A stretch of 58,740 bases of DNA, taken from the IMG/VR virus record IMGVR_UViG_3300046170_000273, positions 1-58,740 of that record; one strand, written 5' to 3'. The position numbers were made by a program, and so were the translations under genes. The stretch is from a virus. How positions within the stretch are numbered: position 1 is the first letter of the stretch; each line of letters starts with the position of its first letter. Shown piece after piece: positions 20,789-30,096 of this stretch. The notes under the pieces were generated by a model. It did not search any database, was not told where the DNA came from, and saw only the letters and a program-made list of their open reading frames with translations.

Positions 20789-22645
20789 TTAATCATGTAT
20801 CTCACCCCAGTTGTCACCATATTCATAGTCGACTTTGTTTGGGACTTCCAGTGTAACAGCGTGTTCCATAATTTCAACAATCTTTTTAGCGTGTGCTTCA
20901 TCTTGCACAGATATATCTAGCTCATCATGTATTTGTATGTGAGGTATGATACCTTCTCTGTACAATTCTAACATTGCTTTTTTAGTCATGTCAGCAGCAG
21001 ATCCTTGTATCAATTTATTAAGAGCTTTATAAGTGTAAGCTCTCTTGATCCCCGGTCCATGCTCCCTGAGTGCATCTTCGTGAGTCATAGCTTTATGCAT
21101 ACCGAAACTGTTAGGCTCCCACAGGTGAAACCTGCATAGTCTACCCAGCAATGTTCGTATCTGACCACGGTCTTGTGCTCTGTTAGATGCTTTGTCCATC
21201 AGTTGTTTTACAAATGGTACACGTGAGTGATACGTATTAAATAATTCTGCAGCTTTGTCTTTAGTAACTCCTAGCTCTGCTTGAAGTTTACCTTTACCCA
21301 TGCCATAGAAAAGACCCAAATTGATCGTCTTGGCCTGTGATCTTGGTATGTCTGCCATATCTGCTACAGTCTGGTGAAAGTCTGAATTAGAATCATTATT
21401 ATAAGCATCTATTACATCGTATACCGACGGTAATTTGTACAAAGATGCATAATGCACTACCAGCCTAGGCTCTTGCTGAGAATAGTCAAAACAACCCCAT
21501 GTATGGCCTTCCTCAGGTATAAATAACGACCTTATCTTAGGTCCTAGATCCTTGTTTCTTGCAGGAATTTGCTGAAGGTTTGGGTTCTGGTAAGAGAACC
21601 TACCAGTAACCGTACCACCTCCAGCATTCCTTAACTGATTTATCTCGGCATGTATTCTACCGTTATGTTCATAACGTAAAATAGAATCTAAAAATGTTGT
21701 GTGTGCTTTGTTGATCTCTCTTGCCTGTGCAATCATATTTACAACAGGGTGTTTATGTTCTTGTAAAAAGTTTTTTGTAAAACTAGGTGCTTCTGTTTTT
21801 TCTGTACGAGGATATTCTAATCTCAACATATCAAATACATTCGCAATAGATCTAGCTGCCCAGATCTGTGTATCAATATTTGTTTCACCTTTTATTTTGT
21901 GCAGTAATTCTTGTTCTGCTTTCTTAAATTCTTTTTTCATTTTGTGTGCACGTTCTACATCTACTCGTACACCTTTGAATCTCATGTCAACAAGACATGG
22001 AAACAAATCAGACTCCAGGTCAAATATATCTTCCAGGTCCTGATTGATAATTTCTTTTTTCATCTCTTGCCAAAGTCCTAGTGTAACTTCAGCATCACGT
22101 TCAGCATATGCACCAACATGCATTGATGGTAGTTTGTACATTTCTGATTTAGGATTGATACCCCATTCTTCTGCAGCTTCTGCAAGTGCAGCTTCGTTTT
22201 TACCATAACCAAGATAGTGCCATGATAAACTATTCAAATCATATCTGAATCTATTCTCATCGGTCACAGCTGCAGCTATCATTGTGCAAGCTATGTCACC
22301 ATTTATTTTGAATCCCATTGCCCGTAACCAACATACGTCGTAGATTGCATTGTGAAAAACTTTTGTTGATGGTGCTTCAAGTACATCCTTTAACCAAGAT
22401 AAAACTCTTGATCTATCCATGTTACCACCACCTTCATGTGCAATTGGAAAGTATCCTTTGTAAAATTTTGTAGCAACAGCGATACCTATAACTTCACCAT
22501 TACCTATTACAGAACCAGATCCCCTCTTTAACAGGTCTGGATCTTTTGTCTCCAAGTCAATTGCTATTTCATCTACATCACGTAGGTCTGGAAACTCTGT
22601 AGGTTTTAGCCACTCAGTCGGTGCTTCGAACTTAGGAATTTTCAT
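20789..22645 (-). CDS. DNA polymerase I-like (family A) replicative polymerase
   Basis: 618 aa from ATG at 22645 (AGGGA upstream). The 3'-5' exonuclease domain opens with AIDLETKD and NAIYDVCWLRAMGF, and contains AYAERDAEVT. Polymerase motifs: A at FDYSQQEPRLVVHYA, B at RSQAKTINLGLFYGMG, C at IQIHDELDIS. No 5'-3' nuclease domain, as in T7-type replicative enzymes. It copies the phage genome with the primase and helicases encoded just upstream. Motifs are intact. Confidence 0.95.
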   Translation of the reverse strand: MKIPKFEAPTEWLKPTEFPDLRDVDEIAIDLETKDPDLLKRGSGSVIGNGEVIGIAVATKFYKGYFPIAHEGGGNMDRSRVLSWLKDVLEAPSTKVFHNAIYDVCWLRAMGFKINGDIACTMIAAAVTDENRFRYDLNSLSWHYLGYGKNEAALAEAAEEWGINPKSEMYKLPSMHVGAYAERDAEVTLGLWQEMKKEIINQDLEDIFDLESDLFPCLVDMRFKGVRVDVERAHKMKKEFKKAEQELLHKIKGETNIDTQIWAARSIANVFDMLRLEYPRTEKTEAPSFTKNFLQEHKHPVVNMIAQAREINKAHTTFLDSILRYEHNGRIHAEINQLRNAGGGTVTGRFSYQNPNLQQIPARNKDLGPKIRSLFIPEEGHTWGCFDYSQQEPRLVVHYASLYKLPSVYDVIDAYNNDSNSDFHQTVADMADIPRSQAKTINLGLFYGMGKGKLQAELGVTKDKAAELFNTYHSRVPFVKQLMDKASNRAQDRGQIRTLLGRLCRFHLWEPNSFGMHKAMTHEDALREHGPGIKRAYTYKALNKLIQGSAADMTKKAMLELYREGIIPHIQIHDELDISVQDEAHAKKIVEIMEHAVTLEVPNKVDYEYGDNWGEIHD

Positions 22646-22853
22646 TATAGTCCCTTTCAAGTATCATTTCTATAAAGTGTATTGCTTTCAATAGATCTTG
22701 CTTCTTTCCCTTGTCACGATGTCTAATTATATATTTTATAGCACAACCTTCAGGATATAGCAATTCATTCTCTACTACAAACTTACTTGGTTGAATTTTA
22801 TACTTTTGATAGTGATTCCCGCCGTGCTGCTTATCCCAAACTTTCGATGTCAT
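22632..22853 (-). CDS. DUF3310-type small protein
   Basis: 73 aa: HGGNHYQKYKIQPSKFV, then YPEGCAIKYIIRH and DLLKAIHFIEMIL, the conserved order of the DUF3310 phage family (sometimes annotated SaV-like nucleotide kinase). Role uncertain. Overlaps the polymerase start by 14 bp and the helicase end by 23 bp, so it is part of the replication operon. Confidence 0.8.
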   Translation of the reverse strand: MTSKVWDKQHGGNHYQKYKIQPSKFVVENELLYPEGCAIKYIIRHRDKGKKQDLLKAIHFIEMILERDYNENS

Positions 22854-24324
22854 AACCTTGATCCTCCTTTTTTGCTGCCATGATGTATAAGTTTTGTTTT
22901 GTTCGTGTCACCCCAACATACCAAACTCTGTGTTCTTCATCTTGTTTATCTAAACTTTTTTCTACTGCATCTCGTATTGTTTTTGTGTTATCTAAAATTA
23001 ATAATACATTGTCAGCTTCACCACCTTTTGCTGAATGTATTGTAGATAGTTTTACTCTTGGGTCCTTTCTTAATTCTTCGCCATTACTTAACATTTCTCT
23101 TATGTATAAACATTCTTCATAGTCTGATTGAAACACATCATACCAAGGTGTGTCTTTAATAAAACCAAATTCTGCTAGATCATACATTCTTTCTTCTGTT
23201 AGTTCCGTATCTGTACCTGTATATTCAAATATATCTTTTACTTCTGCTAAAGATAATTCATCTCCTTTTTGCCATCTTAAATAATTTAGAATAGTTCTAA
23301 ACAAAGTTACCTTGTAACTTTTTCTATCTTTGTATTCAAAATAAATACCACGTTCTCTTAAGAATGGTTTGAGTCTATTTAATTTATCGTTATATCTTGC
23401 TAACACCAACCATTTACCTTCATCTATTGGAACATCTTCTAAACTATAAACATAGTTTACTGTGCCTTGTTCTTTTCTTGCTTTCCAATTTTTTTGTACT
23501 CGTCTACTGATAGGAATTAAATCTAATATCTTGTCGGCTAAACTTTGCACAGATTGTGGAACCCTGTAAGATTGTGGCAAAATTATGTCTTTCTTTGAAA
23601 CTTCCTGCTGAAATTTTTTTACATCTGCACCTGCCCAACCATAAATTGCTTGATCATCATCACCGGCTAGTATAACATATTTGCTATTTTCCTTGATAAT
23701 ATTGAACATTTTCCACTGTATTGGTGATAAATCTTGAGCTTCATCAATAAATGCTACGTCATATTTAGGACACAATCCTGACACAATAAATTTTTCGATC
23801 ATGTCTGTAAAATCTACCAAACCATACGATTGTTTATAATTATTTACTTCATCAGATATTATTTTTAATAATCTTTTATCCATATCTTGAGAGTACATAT
23901 CTGTGTTGTATTCATCTTCGATAGAAATATTTTTTATCCTAGCTGCATTAATTAAATTAAAGTATTCACTATCAGAATTTATAAAACCTGTATTCTCTTC
24001 ACCACCTTTATAGATTGTAACTTCAATACCTAGTTGTCTACCTATATCTTCGTAGTGTTCATCTTGCATAACCTGAGTCTTCTTCATACCTAATTGATTA
24101 AACGCTAGTGAGTGAAGTGTTTTAAAATGTTTTAAATCTTTTTTTTGAAAAGCTGTGTGGTAATCTAACATTCTATTTACTGCTTCGTTTGCAGCTTTAG
24201 TTGTAAATGCAAAGTATCCTATCTTATCTATAGGTGTACCTAGTTTTAAAAATGTTTTTACATATCTTAATAGTCTAGTTGTTTTCCCTGTTCCCGGAGG
24301 ACCGAATAATTTTCTACTAATCAT
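22831..24324 (-). CDS. UvrD/Rep-like SF1A DNA helicase
   Basis: 497 aa. Motif I FGPPGTGKTT (7-16), motif II DVAFIDEAQDLSP, motif III AGDDDQAIYGWAGAD, motif V STIHSAKGGEADNVLL and motif VI WYVGVTRTKQNLYI. Shorter than UvrD, but all motor motifs are present. Unwinds DNA 3'-5' by family; here it may be the main replication helicase, since no DnaB-type hexamer is encoded. Overlaps the primase stop by 4 bp. Confidence 0.92.
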   Translation of the reverse strand: MISRKLFGPPGTGKTTRLLRYVKTFLKLGTPIDKIGYFAFTTKAANEAVNRMLDYHTAFQKKDLKHFKTLHSLAFNQLGMKKTQVMQDEHYEDIGRQLGIEVTIYKGGEENTGFINSDSEYFNLINAARIKNISIEDEYNTDMYSQDMDKRLLKIISDEVNNYKQSYGLVDFTDMIEKFIVSGLCPKYDVAFIDEAQDLSPIQWKMFNIIKENSKYVILAGDDDQAIYGWAGADVKKFQQEVSKKDIILPQSYRVPQSVQSLADKILDLIPISRRVQKNWKARKEQGTVNYVYSLEDVPIDEGKWLVLARYNDKLNRLKPFLRERGIYFEYKDRKSYKVTLFRTILNYLRWQKGDELSLAEVKDIFEYTGTDTELTEERMYDLAEFGFIKDTPWYDVFQSDYEECLYIREMLSNGEELRKDPRVKLSTIHSAKGGEADNVLLILDNTKTIRDAVEKSLDKQDEEHRVWYVGVTRTKQNLYIMAAKKEDQGYDIESLG

Positions 24325-25952
24325 ATTATGTCCGTCTTATGTTTTGTAGCCTTGTGATGTATAGGCACTTCTTCAAAAGTTTTTCTATTTATCTGTATGA
24401 CATTCTTTGTTGATGAATTATATTTACTCTTTTCTTTTGATGGATATCTTTTCTGATCTAAAAATTCTATCTCACAATCTTGATATGTAACTTGCATCAT
24501 ACGGCCTGTTTTATCTTCACTGTATTTCCAGTTCTTTGCTTTTAACTTGTCATAAAATTTATCAAACTTAAAGAAAGCATACTCACCTTCAATTAATACA
24601 GAACCAGTTTTAAATGCAGCATCACTTGTAGCTTTAGGTCCATTTATTTTTGCATGTAATACATCATGTAATTTTTCTTTTGGTGATGTACCTACAGGTG
24701 GCTGTACTGTTTTCTGTGTCGTGTACAATGCATCCATAACAAACTGTTCTTCCTCACCTTTAATCAAAGGCGGAAAGAATCCTGCAGCTTTTGATATTGC
24801 ATTTCTTCTCTTACGTTGATCATTTAAATGTTCAACAGTTCTACAGTGTACTGTAGCTGTACTAATGCCATCTGGTTTTGTTACATCAAATTCATATTCT
24901 GGTTCTGGATCTAGATCTATTTTCTTTAGATTAGTTAAGACAGGATAAGAACCTTTTGTCCCACGTAAGACTCCAAACTTTTTCTTTACACAGATACCTT
25001 TTTTACAATGCTCGCTTAATGGACTTTCAGTACAAGTATAACCTTTACTACTTCTATTCCAAGATTTTACTTTTGCATTTAAAAGTTTATCATCCCATGC
25101 ATTAGCATGTTGACCTGAAAAATATTTTACCGGTGCATTCTTTACTTTTTGTTGCCAGTTGTCTGGATACTTCATCTTAACCATGACATGATAGTTGTAC
25201 ATAAACCTATCCTTACCATCAAACTTTTCTTGATTTGCTATTTTAGATATTGCTGCTAGACATGGTGGACCCTCTATAAATTCTTCGTCAACACCCTCCA
25301 TACTTTTGCTTTCGATTCCTTCGGTAATTTCTTTCAGTCTTTCTTTGTTAACCAGGTTTGCACTGATTACTTTTATGAATTGATCCAAGGTAAATTTGGT
25401 ACCATCAACGTTTAAAGCTTTACGCTCCTCACCGAAATAAGGTAGATTTATAAATTGTCCTGGTCTTAGTTGTCCTGTCTCACTGTCTTTTGTTAACTGT
25501 GTTTGCTTTGGAAAAATTTCACAGTCTGGTTTCAACCCAAACAAAGACAACAGGTTAGATAAAAATGATTTGATTAATGATGCATCTGTAAATTTATCCA
25601 TAAATAAAAATAAATGCAGACCACCGCTCTTAGATTCTACTGGTAATAAAGGTAATTTAAATTGTTGTATAACATCTATATAATCTTTCTTGTTAAAGTT
25701 TGAGTAGTCTTTTGGATCTATATCTATTACTCCAAACTTAACTTCTGAATCTTCTGTACAAGGCTGTATACCAATAGACAGCTTGCCTTCTAAATGTTGT
25801 TGATAAATATCTGTTGTAAGTTCTTCAAAGTTCCATCTGTATACAGGTTTCTTTTTACCTGTTTCAGAATCTACTTTGGAATCCTGGTGATTGAAGTCAG
25901 CTACACCATAAGCATTCCTATATCCGTTAAAATATTCTATGTATCTTTCCAT
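24321..25952 (-). CDS. Archaeo-eukaryotic-type primase (TOTE-like)
   Basis: 543 aa. N-terminal AEP primase domain: YRNAYGVADF (11-20), the hhDhD motif GVIDIDPKDY (74-83, catalytic D77 and D79), SGGLHLFLF (109-117, basic histidine motif), and PDCEIFPKQ (about 142-150). A cysteine cluster (CTESPLSEHCKKGICVKK) in the middle may bind zinc. The C-terminal 200 residues are without a recognised fold. It makes primers for the family A polymerase. Overlaps the helicase gene by 4 bp. Confidence 0.85.
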   Translation of the reverse strand: MERYIEYFNGYRNAYGVADFNHQDSKVDSETGKKKPVYRWNFEELTTDIYQQHLEGKLSIGIQPCTEDSEVKFGVIDIDPKDYSNFNKKDYIDVIQQFKLPLLPVESKSGGLHLFLFMDKFTDASLIKSFLSNLLSLFGLKPDCEIFPKQTQLTKDSETGQLRPGQFINLPYFGEERKALNVDGTKFTLDQFIKVISANLVNKERLKEITEGIESKSMEGVDEEFIEGPPCLAAISKIANQEKFDGKDRFMYNYHVMVKMKYPDNWQQKVKNAPVKYFSGQHANAWDDKLLNAKVKSWNRSSKGYTCTESPLSEHCKKGICVKKKFGVLRGTKGSYPVLTNLKKIDLDPEPEYEFDVTKPDGISTATVHCRTVEHLNDQRKRRNAISKAAGFFPPLIKGEEEQFVMDALYTTQKTVQPPVGTSPKEKLHDVLHAKINGPKATSDAAFKTGSVLIEGEYAFFKFDKFYDKLKAKNWKYSEDKTGRMMQVTYQDCEIEFLDQKRYPSKEKSKYNSSTKNVIQINRKTFEEVPIHHKATKHKTDII

Positions 25953-25966
25953 AATAACTGTTTCTG

Positions 25967-25977
25967 CGGGCCCTCCA
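25967..25977 (+). repeat. Partial GC box GCGGGCCCTCC
   Basis: A degenerate copy of the GGGTGGGCCCTCCC box in the 67-bp gap between primase and the 26020 gene, the only copy outside the 9.9-13.6 kb region that I noticed. Confidence 0.5.
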
Positions 25978-26019
25978 CTCTCGCTTCAGGCCCACACTGT
26001 GCACATATCCCCTAAGGAA

Positions 26020-26781
26020 TTATATAATGCTTTTTTGGTCCTTCGGTTTCTCTTCGCCATGTTTAGCTTTCACAGCACCTTTTGAGATGCTATCGCTAAA
26101 ACCTTTAGCTTGATCGTAAAGACCTTTGTCAGTTACTGGGCCGACTTTACTAACTTCCCAACCAAACCAAGTGCCTTTATCGTTTGACATTTGGGTAGTC
26201 TTTAGTTTGTAAATGTGGCTGAAAGATGCCGGTGTAAACATTCCGTTTGCACCCTTCATTTTAATTCCAGACATCATTGAGTTCCACTTTCTACTAATTT
26301 TTAATTGAGTAGATTTCATAGAGATCAACGCTGTCGATGGACTATCTCCCGATACTATAACAAAGTGAGATGCAGTCTTCTCAATATAATTACCATTTGG
26401 TAATCTATCTTTGTAGTTTGCATCCGGTGTTGTTTTAGACATGATATCAGATGATGAATCATAGATTGCAATTGGTGCACCTAGACCTTCTCCTCTATCT
26501 TTCCATTCAATGTACTCCAACTTATAAAAGCATGGTATTACATTGATACCTTTCACTCCATCATAGAGTTCTCCAGAGACAGAATTGAATATCATTCCTG
26601 GCTCTGCACCTTCGACATACTTACCATCACGTTTGTTAACTTCTGGTGAAAGCTGTCCAAGGATTTTTAGAAAAGGTAAGGCTAGATCTTCTTGACCTAT
26701 TGCACCTAAACCTTTTGCTGCATCATCTTCAAACATATTTGCTGGAAGACCCGCAGACTTTTTCTCTGTTACTTGGTTCAT
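26020..26781 (-). CDS. Putative ssDNA-binding protein
   Basis: 253 aa. Core segments ALPFLKILGQLSPEVNKRD, GMIFNSVSGELYDG and GINVIPCFYKLEYIEW followed by a beta-rich part and a disordered basic/acidic tail. This is the pattern of a protein placed between primase and exonuclease genes in many marine and enteric podoviruses and usually called single-stranded DNA-binding protein, though homology to OB-fold SSB is weak by eye. Position supports a replication role. Confidence 0.6.
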   Translation of the reverse strand: MNQVTEKKSAGLPANMFEDDAAKGLGAIGQEDLALPFLKILGQLSPEVNKRDGKYVEGAEPGMIFNSVSGELYDGVKGINVIPCFYKLEYIEWKDRGEGLGAPIAIYDSSSDIMSKTTPDANYKDRLPNGNYIEKTASHFVIVSGDSPSTALISMKSTQLKISRKWNSMMSGIKMKGANGMFTPASFSHIYKLKTTQMSNDKGTWFGWEVSKVGPVTDKGLYDQAKGFSDSISKGAVKAKHGEEKPKDQKSII

Positions 26782-26783
26782 GT

Positions 26784-27371
26784 TTATTTACTCCTCGTTA
26801 TTTTAGTCCTGTTTCCTGCGAACACATTAAATAGGTCAGAAGGCATCTCTTGTCCAGACTCAAGACGCTCTCTGACTAGTGCTTTAAGAGTCATTGGTTC
26901 GACCTTTAGTTTCTGGACAGGTTCGTACCCGTGACCCTTTGCAAGGTCTGCATATTTGCTCGCCTTGTTATCTTCGTTACGACCAAAGGAAACTGTAATC
27001 TCATTTTTAATAAGATCACCTAGGCCGTTTTCTCGAAGCCATGTATAGGCTGCTTCTTTATTAGCTACTGTAATAGAAGCGCCATAAACTGGTTTTACTT
27101 CAACTGAAGAACCATCTGCTAGTTTTAATGTAGAGATATTCATCTCTTGCATCATGGTAGGTATAACCTCACCAGAAACTAGTTCGACTTTTCTTTTCAG
27201 TTCTTTTAATTCTTTTTCTTTATCTACCAACTCGTCCTCTAATTGTTTTAGTTTGACAACTTGATCCGATAATGATTTTGCATCGTTTACTGAATTAAGA
27301 TCCTCTCTTTGATCTTCCTCAAAGTTTATTGATCCACTTCCAGTAAACACTTTTACTTTAACATCACTCAT
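26784..27371 (-). CDS. Conserved replication-region protein, 195 aa
   Basis: A coiled-coil N-terminus (residues 30-75, KQLEDELVDKEKELKELKRK) leads to a conserved alpha/beta C-terminal half with STLKLADGSSVEVKPVYGAS and AAYTWLRENGLGDLIK, seen in T7-like marine phages next to the putative ssDNA-binding gene (recollection). It probably partners with DNA or SSB; function unproven. The stop is two bases from the next ATG. Confidence 0.6.
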   Translation of the reverse strand: MSDVKVKVFTGSGSINFEEDQREDLNSVNDAKSLSDQVVKLKQLEDELVDKEKELKELKRKVELVSGEVIPTMMQEMNISTLKLADGSSVEVKPVYGASITVANKEAAYTWLRENGLGDLIKNEITVSFGRNEDNKASKYADLAKGHGYEPVQKLKVEPMTLKALVRERLESGQEMPSDLFNVFAGNRTKITRSK

Positions 27372-27720
27372 TTATTTTTCCTTTCTCATATAAGTTAATT
27401 TTAATAGGATAGTATCTTCTTTCTTGTCTGTCCCATTTAAGTAAGTTGTATTTACCATTTGTAATATCAGATACAATAGAACACGCAACACCAATAATAG
27501 CAGGATCACCAGTTAACAACAAATAATCATCAGCTTTGAAATCTTTTAAAAGTTTTCTAAGTTTAAAAATTAATGGTCCTGGTGAAAAAATAATTTGAGA
27601 TAATTCAGGTAGTAATGTTTTTATCTCACCATAATGCATTGCACCTGTTATATTTATTTTAGGTGTACCTGCTTGGCTTCCTGGTACTTCTTGTACTACA
27701 TAAACTATTCTTTCTGACAT
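27364..27720 (-). CDS. Conserved hypothetical protein, 118 aa
   Basis: From ATG 27720 (MSERIVYVVQEVPGSQAGTP); a longer start at 27756 would run into the divergent helicase promoter region. VYVVQEVPG, FKADDYLLLTGDPAIIGVA and NLLKWDRQERRYYPI form an alpha/beta protein I associate with marine phage early regions. Overlaps the next gene by 8 bp. Function unknown. Confidence 0.65.
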   Translation of the reverse strand: MSERIVYVVQEVPGSQAGTPKINITGAMHYGEIKTLLPELSQIIFSPGPLIFKLRKLLKDFKADDYLLLTGDPAIIGVACSIVSDITNGKYNLLKWDRQERRYYPIKINLYEKGKINE

Positions 27721-27776
27721 TGACAAACAATATAAAGATGTTATATACTTTGTCAATAGAAAGAAGAAAAAATATT

Positions 27777-29210
27777 ATGAATTATAAATTTAAAACACAG
27801 CCATACGAGCATCAGCTTAAGGCGTTAGAAATGTCATGGGAAAGACCCTACTTTGCATACTTTATGGAGATGGGTACTGGTAAATCTAAAGTATTAATAG
27901 ATAATATATCTATGCTGTATGATAATGGTAAGATCAATGGTGTTCTAATTGTGGCACCAAAAGGTGTAGTAAAGAATTGGCATGAGGGAGAGATACCCAC
28001 ACACTTAGTAGACCATATAGAACACAAAAATATTTTGTGGCAATCATTAATCAATGTAAAGCAACAAAGAAAATTAGATACATTGTTTGAAACAGGTGAA
28101 GACCTACACATATTAGTTATGAATGTAGAGTCTTTGTCTACTAAAAAAGGTGTAGCGTTTGCAGAAAAATTTTTAAACTCACATAGAACATTGATGGCTA
28201 TTGATGAGTCTACAACAATAAAAAATCCAGAAGCTAAACGTACAAAAAATATTGTCGGTCTTGGTAAGCTTGCAATATATAGAAGAATACTTACAGGTTC
28301 ACCTGTAACTAAATCACCATTAGATCTATACAAACAATGTGAGTTTTTAGAAGATGAACTACTAGGTTTTAATTCTTACTATGCATTTAGAACTAGGTAT
28401 GCGGTTATGAGAACCGCAAACTTTAGTGGTCGATCTGTACAGATAGTTGTAGGTTATAGAAACTTAGATGAACTTGCTGATAAATTAAAAGCATTTTCTT
28501 ACAGAGTATTAAAAGATGAATGTTTAGATCTTCCAAAGAAGACATTTATGAAGAGAGAAGTAATGTTGACGCCAGATCAAACCAAAGCTTATCTGCAAAT
28601 GCAGAAGCTAGCTCACGCTCAAATGAATGGTAAGCTAATGTCTACAGCTACTGTATTAACTCAATTAATGAGGCTACAACAGATAACTTGTGGCCATTTT
28701 ACAGCTGATGATGGTACGATACAAGAACTGCCAAACAATAGAATAAGTGAGCTATTAGATGTATTAGATGAAGTTGAGGGTAAGGTTGTTATTTGGGCTC
28801 AGTTTCAAAGAGATGTACATAATATTATAAAAGCTTTACACAAAGAGTATGGTGAGAGTTCTTTTGTTGATTACTATGGACTAACACCACAAGAAGATAG
28901 GCAGAAAAATATACAAAAATTTCAGGACCCTGATTCCGGAGTCCGGTTTTTCATAGGCACCACACAAACTGGTGGTTATGGTATTACATTAACTGCTGCA
29001 TCAACTATGATTTATTATTCTAATGGTTATGATTTAGAGAAAAGACAACAATCAGAAGCTAGAATAGATCGTATAGGTCAAACAAAACCAATGACTTACA
29101 TTGACATTATATGTGAGAATACTGTAGATACGCGAATAGTGAAAGCACTACGTAAGAAAGTAGATATAGCCACACAGATAATGGGAGAGGATTTAAAAGA
29201 ATGGATTTAA
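27777..29210 (+). CDS. SNF2-like DNA-dependent ATPase (SF2 helicase)
   Basis: 477 aa from ATG 27777. Motif I FMEMGTGKSKVLI (about 29-41), Ia VAPKGVVKNW, II LMAIDESTTIKN (DEST form), III LTGSPVTKSP, and in the second lobe VVIWAQFQRDV, GGYGITLTAAS and QSEARIDRIGQTKPM (motif VI). Common in phages, it translocates on DNA to remodel bound proteins or help recombination. A plus-strand gene transcribed away from 27720, only 56 bp separating the starts. Upstream in-frame extension to 27663 is unlikely. Confidence 0.9.
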   Translation: MNYKFKTQPYEHQLKALEMSWERPYFAYFMEMGTGKSKVLIDNISMLYDNGKINGVLIVAPKGVVKNWHEGEIPTHLVDHIEHKNILWQSLINVKQQRKLDTLFETGEDLHILVMNVESLSTKKGVAFAEKFLNSHRTLMAIDESTTIKNPEAKRTKNIVGLGKLAIYRRILTGSPVTKSPLDLYKQCEFLEDELLGFNSYYAFRTRYAVMRTANFSGRSVQIVVGYRNLDELADKLKAFSYRVLKDECLDLPKKTFMKREVMLTPDQTKAYLQMQKLAHAQMNGKLMSTATVLTQLMRLQQITCGHFTADDGTIQELPNNRISELLDVLDEVEGKVVIWAQFQRDVHNIIKALHKEYGESSFVDYYGLTPQEDRQKNIQKFQDPDSGVRFFIGTTQTGGYGITLTAASTMIYYSNGYDLEKRQQSEARIDRIGQTKPMTYIDIICENTVDTRIVKALRKKVDIATQIMGEDLKEWI

Positions 29211-29278
29211 GACCCGGTGTTGTAATTAGAATGGGACTATGGATTAGTCTTGTAGCCTGTATACTTTGGTATTTTTAA
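29201..29278 (+). CDS. Micro-ORF, 25 aa membrane peptide
   Basis: MDLRPGVVIRMGLWISLVAC and onward to a TAA at 29276-29278; one membrane helix. It overlaps the SNF2 stop by 10 bp and the endolysin stop on the other strand by 4 bp. Plausible but unsupported beyond coupling. Confidence 0.4.
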   Translation: MDLRPGVVIRMGLWISLVACILWYF

Positions 29279-29751
29279 ACTAGATCTTTTGCTTTTCCAA
29301 GAACAGGTTTATATTTAGTCTTACCTTCTGATTTGTAAGCCCAAAGATATGATGCTCTAGGTTTATCTGCAATCCAACTACAATGTATCCAGCCCGAATT
29401 AGGTTCGCCAGGAGTGTAGAACTCGAGGATGAGCTGATCATACGGAAGTTCTCTATGAATCCAATCTGCAAGCTCTGCATTGTCTACGCCTGGACATTCG
29501 AAATCTGCCGCCTCAGCTTTTGCATGCTGCGAATTAACCGAGCTGCCGATTGCAACACACAACTCTGGGCTACGAAATCCGCTCGTCACCTTAACTCTAC
29601 CGAAGTGATCACGCACTGGTTGTAAAATATTTTCACAAAGTAATTTTAAATTTTCTATTTGACCAGCATTAGGATTATTATTAATCCCACGCCTGATAGC
29701 TGTGTCTGATTTAATAAGCTCTGAAAGGCTAAAGTTACGTGTAAGTTCCAT
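29275..29751 (-). CDS. Endolysin, M15A-type peptidase
   Basis: 158 aa. Zinc-binding SVNSQHAKAEAADF (H76, D83) and GWIHCSW (H123), with SGFRSPEL as the conserved lead-in, define the Peptidase_M15_3 fold: a D-Ala-meso-DAP or D-Ala-D-Ala endopeptidase that cleaves peptidoglycan crosslinks. No signal peptide, so it needs a holin. It forms a cassette with the two membrane genes upstream, each overlapping by one base. Confidence 0.88.
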   Translation of the reverse strand: MELTRNFSLSELIKSDTAIRRGINNNPNAGQIENLKLLCENILQPVRDHFGRVKVTSGFRSPELCVAIGSSVNSQHAKAEAADFECPGVDNAELADWIHRELPYDQLILEFYTPGEPNSGWIHCSWIADKPRASYLWAYKSEGKTKYKPVLGKAKDLV

Positions 29752-29915
29752 TATAGTTTTCCTTGTAGTTCTTTTAAATATTTTTCGTTTTCTTCTAGTT
29801 CAATTTGTTCTGGAGTTTTTTTAATTTTATTTAACACATAGTATACAACAAGAGCTCCTATACATATACACCCCATGCCATAAAAAAACATTCCTATGCC
29901 AAAACTAGCTGTCAT
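29751..29915 (-). CDS. Small membrane protein in lysis cassette, 54 aa
   Basis: N-terminal membrane helix rich in Gly/Cys (FGIGMFFYGMGCICIGALVV, residues 5-24) and a charged C-terminal helix (KKTPEQIELEENEKYLKE). TAATG one-base overlaps on both sides with endolysin and the 29915-30094 gene. Candidate pinholin, antiholin or spanin-like partner. Confidence 0.55.
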   Translation of the reverse strand: MTASFGIGMFFYGMGCICIGALVVYYVLNKIKKTPEQIELEENEKYLKELQGKL

Positions 29916-30094
29916 TATTTCATATAGTTCATGACTAAAGCTAGGATAACTGACCCCATTCCTCCTACAATCATGTATTCTATTCTTCTAATACGTTCTT
30001 TCATTTCTTTTATTTGTTCGAACGTTTGCTTCTGCATTATTCTGCAAAGCTTTTCATGAGATTCTATTTTTTCTAATGCCGATTTTCTAGCCAT
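29915..30094 (-). CDS. XhlA-like membrane protein, 59 aa
   Basis: A charged coiled-coil N-terminus (ALEKIESHEKLC; FEQIKEMKERIRRIEYM) followed by one C-terminal membrane helix (VGGMGSVILALVMNYM). This is the layout of haemolysin XhlA-type proteins that work with holins in lysis (family pattern). First gene of the lysis cassette, just after the 1307-aa gene. Confidence 0.55.
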   Translation of the reverse strand: MARKSALEKIESHEKLCRIMQKQTFEQIKEMKERIRRIEYMIVGGMGSVILALVMNYMK

Positions 30095-30096
30095 AA

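Noticed and set aside
27663-27776. N-terminal extension of the SNF2-like gene
   Set aside because: The extension overlaps the divergent gene and reads as a leader; the protein family begins at MNYKFKTQPYEHQ.
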